From NCBI RefSeq assembly GCF_900129905.1, contig NZ_FQXG01000005.1, forward strand, positions 179,604 through 243,603: 64,000 nucleotides of DNA. Direction: 5' to 3'. The translations under genes and the position numbers were made by a program. The notes below the pieces were generated by a model, which had not been told where the DNA came from, did not search any database, and saw only the letters and a list, made by a program, of their open reading frames with translations. The DNA is from Ferrimonas marina. GTDB taxonomy: Bacteria; Pseudomonadota; Gammaproteobacteria; Enterobacterales; Shewanellaceae. Positions 60,944-64,000 of the stretch are shown piece by piece; position 1 is the stretch's first letter; each line of letters opens with the position of its first letter.

Positions 60944-61579
60944 ATGTTGTTCAAATCCTTATTGGCCGGCCTGCTGGCTCTTAGCACCCTGGCCCCTGCC
61001 CTGGCCGATAACGCTCCGCGCCAAACCCAACCCGCCGCCAGCCCGGAGGCGGTATCACCACTGCTCAATGGCATGGCGGTGCCCGCCATCGAGGTACAAA
61101 ACAGCGATGGCGACGCGGTGTCGCTCAATGGCCTGCTGCAGGGTAAGCGCTCACTGGTGCTGTTCTACCGCGGTGGCTGGTGCCCCTACTGCAACGCCCA
61201 GTTGGCTGGGCTGCAGGAGATTGAGAAGGAGCTGGCTGAGCTGAACATCCAGGTGTTGGCGCTGGCACCGGAGCCGCCGGAGAAGCTCAAAGAGGGCGAA
61301 GGCAAGGGCAACTACACCCTACTGTCGGATCGTAACCTCGAGGCCAGCTATGGCTTTGGCCTGGCCTACACCCTGGATAAGGGCACCAGCGGCAAGTACA
61401 AGGCACGCTTTGGCGCCGACCGAATGAAGCAGGATGCCCAAAAACTGGTGGTGCTGCCTGCGCCGGCCGCCTACCTGGTGGATGAGAAGGGACTGGTGCA
61501 GTTCTCCTATGTGAACCCCAACTACCGGGTGCGGGTGTCGCCGCAGCTGCTGCTGACCGCTGCCCAGCTGATGGAGTAA
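60944..61579 (+). CDS. Secreted peroxiredoxin-like (AhpC/TSA) protein
   Basis: Protein of 211 residues from the ATG at 60944 (GGAAGG upstream) with a signal peptide ending ALA-DN. Peroxiredoxin-like thioredoxin fold with active-site GGWCPYCNAQL and end VNPNYRVRVSP. It probably reduces peroxides or acts as a thiol reductase in the periplasm. Ordinary chromosomal gene beyond the tRNA. Confidence 0.88.
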   Translation: MLFKSLLAGLLALSTLAPALADNAPRQTQPAASPEAVSPLLNGMAVPAIEVQNSDGDAVSLNGLLQGKRSLVLFYRGGWCPYCNAQLAGLQEIEKELAELNIQVLALAPEPPEKLKEGEGKGNYTLLSDRNLEASYGFGLAYTLDKGTSGKYKARFGADRMKQDAQKLVVLPAPAAYLVDEKGLVQFSYVNPNYRVRVSPQLLLTAAQLME

Positions 61580-61726
61580 AGTTCATCGAGCAACAGGTCG
61601 CGGAGTAGCAATTCATGGCGGCGCCTGCCGCGCCGCCAGATTCGCGGTTCATGAGGGCCAACACGGGGCACTTTGGGCCAAGGTGGTATACCAGTAGGGC
61701 CCTTTGGCTACTTTCGGAGTGTCATC

Positions 61727-61888
61727 ATGTTGGTCCGAACTTCCATTACCGCTATTACCGCGTTTTCCCTGATTGCCCTGGGCTACCTGCTCAAGGACTT
61801 CACCAACTCCTACCTCACCTGCGGCCTCTATATCGGCATCGGCGGCATCATCACCCTATCGGTGTGGGACGAGTTCGCCCCGGAGTGA
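61727..61888 (+). CDS. Small membrane protein
   Basis: Protein of 53 residues with two hydrophobic segments (AITAFSLIALGYLL and CGLYIGIGGIITLSVW) and a short acidic end. ATG at 61727 is preceded by GGAGT. Function unknown; not recognised. Confidence 0.6.
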   Translation: MLVRTSITAITAFSLIALGYLLKDFTNSYLTCGLYIGIGGIITLSVWDEFAPE

Positions 61889-61955
61889 GCTTGCTTGCCG
61901 CTGGTGTGCTGGGCTGCTATCCCTAGGCAGTCACTGTTGGCCACACGGAGCGCCC

Positions 61956-62381
61956 ATGAGCCAGTTCAAACCCCACGGGGTGCCTACCCTGATGCCCTAC
62001 CTGATGGCGAAGGACGTCCAGCAGGCGATCGACTTCTACCATGCGGCCTTTGGCTTTGAGTTGGCTGATCAGCCGATGGAGGAGAACGGGGTGTTGCAGC
62101 ACGCCGAGATGACCTTCGGCGAGGCCCGCATCATGATGGGCCGCGAAGGCGCCTGGGAGAGCAAGGCACAAAGCCCCGCCAGCAGTGGTATCGAGCAGGG
62201 CACCGGGTTATACCTCTACTGCGAAGATGTCGACGCCCACTGCGAGCAGGCTCGTCGGGCCGGCGCCGAGATCACCCTAGAGGTGGACAACATGTTCTGG
62301 GGCGATCGCATGTACGCGGTGAAAGACAACGACGGCTACCGCTGGAGCTTCGCCACCTGGCCTGGCGACCAGGAAAGCTAA
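61956..62381 (+). CDS. VOC-family (glyoxalase-like) protein
   Basis: Protein of 141 residues with one vicinal-oxygen-chelate fold, PhnB-like: MPYLMAKDVQQAIDFYHAAFGFE, HAEMTFGEARIMMGREG, LYLYCEDVDAHCEQARRAGAEIT and DRMYAVKDNDGYRWSFAT. Starts at ATG 61956 with CGGAG upstream. Substrate unknown. Convergent with the beta-propeller gene. Confidence 0.9.
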   Translation: MSQFKPHGVPTLMPYLMAKDVQQAIDFYHAAFGFELADQPMEENGVLQHAEMTFGEARIMMGREGAWESKAQSPASSGIEQGTGLYLYCEDVDAHCEQARRAGAEITLEVDNMFWGDRMYAVKDNDGYRWSFATWPGDQES

Positions 62382-62450
62382 CGTTGCCCTAATCCCTGCC
62401 CAGCCTCGCCCTTGCGCGGCTGCCGAGGACCTGAACTGGTGCCGGCCAGC

Positions 62451-64000
62451 CTAGAGTGCCGTTGGCTCCAGCGGCGCGATGGCCATGATGTTGGCCTCGC
62501 GCCGGCCCAGCCGGGTTAGCAGCAATTGGCCCTGGTTATCCTGTGACAGACTGCGGTGGATCTTAACGCTGCCGCGCTCAAAAAGCTGCAACACCTCCTC
62601 TCCCTCTGGCCACCAGCGCACCAACTCATCCTGTTCGCTGCCGCGACGCAGGTAGATCAGGCCCTCGTCGGTGAGCAGCCAATTGCCCCAATCGTCCACC
62701 GCCAGCCCTTCTATCAGCTTGCGTTTGGGCTCATTCGCCCCTTTCAGCCACAGCCCAGGCTCGTTGAGACGGGTGTAATAAAGCCGCCCCTCGCCATCCT
62801 GGCGGGCAAACACCCCGCCTTGCTCGGTCAATGGGGTTAATTGGCCGGAGTCCAGCTCCAGCCGCCAGATCTGCCAGCTACCGCTGCGGTTGCTGGCCAT
62901 CACCAGGCTTTGGCCATCGGCGCTCCATTGCGGGTTGCGATACAGATGCTCATCCTGCAGCAGAACCTGCCGCTGCTCCCGGGCCAGATCAAACAGCACC
63001 AGCCGGGTGGCCTTGCCCTTGACCGTTACCGCCGCCACCAACTGCTGGCCATCCAGCGACCAGGCGGGCAGATCCGGCAGCCCCTCTTTGTTGGTTAAGG
63101 GGCGAGCCGAGCGACCATCGCTCTGGGCCAGCCAGATCTCAAACTGACCGCTGCGGTTGGAGAGAAAGGCCATCTGGCTGCCATCGGGCGAGAGGGCGGC
63201 AAACAGGTCACGGCCGGCAGACTCAATGTTGTTGTGCCGCTCACCCTGCCACAACTGCAGGTATTCCAGCGAGGCATGGCGAACATAGGCGTAGTGGCCG
63301 GGCTGGGCCAGGGCCTCGATATTAAACGGAGTCATGTCCCGCACCATCGGCTGGATATGGCCGGTGGTCAGGGTCAGCTGCCACAGGCTATGGTCACCGT
63401 CACGCATGGAGTTGAACACCAGGGCGCTGTCGTCCCGGCTCCAGGTCAGGCCATGGATAGAGGCGCGATCCTGGGTCAACTGGCGTTCGCGGCCAGTGAG
63501 GTCGACGGTAAACAGCTCCGCCTGGTAGCCGCCCTGGTAGCGTATAAAGGCCAATCGGTCTTCGGTGTGGGCCCAGGCCAGCTGGTTGTCCTGCTGGCCG
63601 GATTGGGGCTGGCTCAGCTGGCGCCGCTCATGGCTTTCCAGGTCATACAGGAACACCGCGCTGTGGTCCTGCTGCGGCACCTTGTCGATCATCGCCAGGT
63701 AGCGGCCGGAGGGTGACCAGTCCAGCACCTTGTGGAAGCGATTGAGCACGCAGGTGCCCACCCGGCTCTCCTCCAGGGTATCCAGCGGCTTTATCCACAC
63801 ATCGCACTGGCCGCTGTCGTTCTCACGGACAAAAGCCAAACGGCGACCGTCCGGCGACCAGGCCGGGCTGGCCTCGGCGTGGCGGCTAAAGCTCACCTGG
63901 CGCAACGGCGCCTCGGGCTGATGCAGATCCTGGATGAAGATCCGGGCCGGCTCGTTGTGGCGCTCCCACATAAAGGCCAGGTAACGGCCATCCGGCGACA
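62451..64000 (-). CDS. TolB/PD40 beta-propeller protein, 5' part beyond window
   Basis: At least 516 residues, open at the right edge. Repeated PD40 motifs (SPDGRRLAFVREN, SPSGRYLAMIDK, SPDGSQMAFLSNRSGQFEIWL, SADGQSLVMASNRSGSWQIW) form a beta-propeller. The frame continues to the last base (SPDGRYLAF), so the true start lies outside. Such propellers are commonly the periplasmic part of CadC-like winged-helix regulators, or TolB-like proteins; the missing N-terminus would decide. The methionine at 63971 is internal. Confidence 0.85.
   Translation of the reverse strand, partial: SPDGRYLAFMWERHNEPARIFIQDLHQPEAPLRQVSFSRHAEASPAWSPDGRRLAFVRENDSGQCDVWIKPLDTLEESRVGTCVLNRFHKVLDWSPSGRYLAMIDKVPQQDHSAVFLYDLESHERRQLSQPQSGQQDNQLAWAHTEDRLAFIRYQGGYQAELFTVDLTGRERQLTQDRASIHGLTWSRDDSALVFNSMRDGDHSLWQLTLTTGHIQPMVRDMTPFNIEALAQPGHYAYVRHASLEYLQLWQGERHNNIESAGRDLFAALSPDGSQMAFLSNRSGQFEIWLAQSDGRSARPLTNKEGLPDLPAWSLDGQQLVAAVTVKGKATRLVLFDLAREQRQVLLQDEHLYRNPQWSADGQSLVMASNRSGSWQIWRLELDSGQLTPLTEQGGVFARQDGEGRLYYTRLNEPGLWLKGANEPKRKLIEGLAVDDWGNWLLTDEGLIYLRRGSEQDELVRWWPEGEEVLQLFERGSVKIHRSLSQDNQGQLLLTRLGRREANIMAIAPLEPTAL

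Noticed and set aside
62430-62458. A fourth copy of the MocR-type promoter (AACTGGTGCC...CTAG)
   Set aside because: The two blocks are only about 17 bases apart instead of 30-31, TAGGTTG is not present, and no gene begins downstream on that strand.

Overview
The window looks like the chromosome of a marine, anaerobically respiring gammaproteobacterium of the Ferrimonas/Shewanella type. This is inferred from the high-GC coding, an octahaem sulfite reductase of the SirA/MccA class, dedicated cytochrome c maturation genes, an S46 peptidase, TonB receptors paired with TPR-sulfotransferases, and a bacterioferritin pair. No rRNA or marker gene fixes the species.

Layout. 1-265: short repeats downstream of alr. 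266-6048: housekeeping genes (dnaB-alr, a secreted S46 dipeptidyl-peptidase, two complementary bacterioferritin subunits). 6299-21616: a catabolic and uptake block with an MFS carrier, a secreted S12-type serine hydrolase, gabT-gabD with a LysR regulator, a MocR regulator with an unusual C-terminal extension, a nitrilase-family amidase, a TonB receptor and a TPR-sulfotransferase. Three promoters here share one element (CTGGYACT, then TAGGTTG at fixed distance), so the hydrolase, amidase and receptor look like one regulon. 22560-26643: an aldolase / LsrK-type kinase / cupin operon plus a DUF3859 gene.

27889-40614 is a sulfite-respiration region. It holds CcmI- and CcmF-like haem lyase parts, a DsbA-like protein, a TonB copper receptor, a DUF2946-like protein, an FKBP with a His/Met-rich tail, a rhodanese, SirA/MccA (seven CXXCH plus one CX15CH), a thioredoxin and a membrane-anchored winged-helix regulator. 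SirA/MccA enzymes use a haem-copper site, which explains the copper genes. The usual iron-sulfur and NrfD quinol dehydrogenase partners are not in the window.

41105-60733 is defence and mobile DNA. A methyltransferase-HNH fusion is followed by a controller-type XRE regulator with a C-box operator and a PD-(D/E)XK-DUF2075 helicase; this is the best candidate for a poorly described system. Next to it a 15-kb island (45661-60679) sits in the 3' end of a tRNA-Ile2(CAU) gene, bounded by 25-bp direct repeats. It carries a complete type I restriction-modification operon with inserted genes, two GIY-YIG proteins, AlpA, a primase/DUF3987 protein followed by iteron-like repeats, and a P4-type integrase. 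60944-64000 returns to ordinary genes: a peroxiredoxin-like protein, a small membrane protein, a VOC protein and a partial beta-propeller protein.
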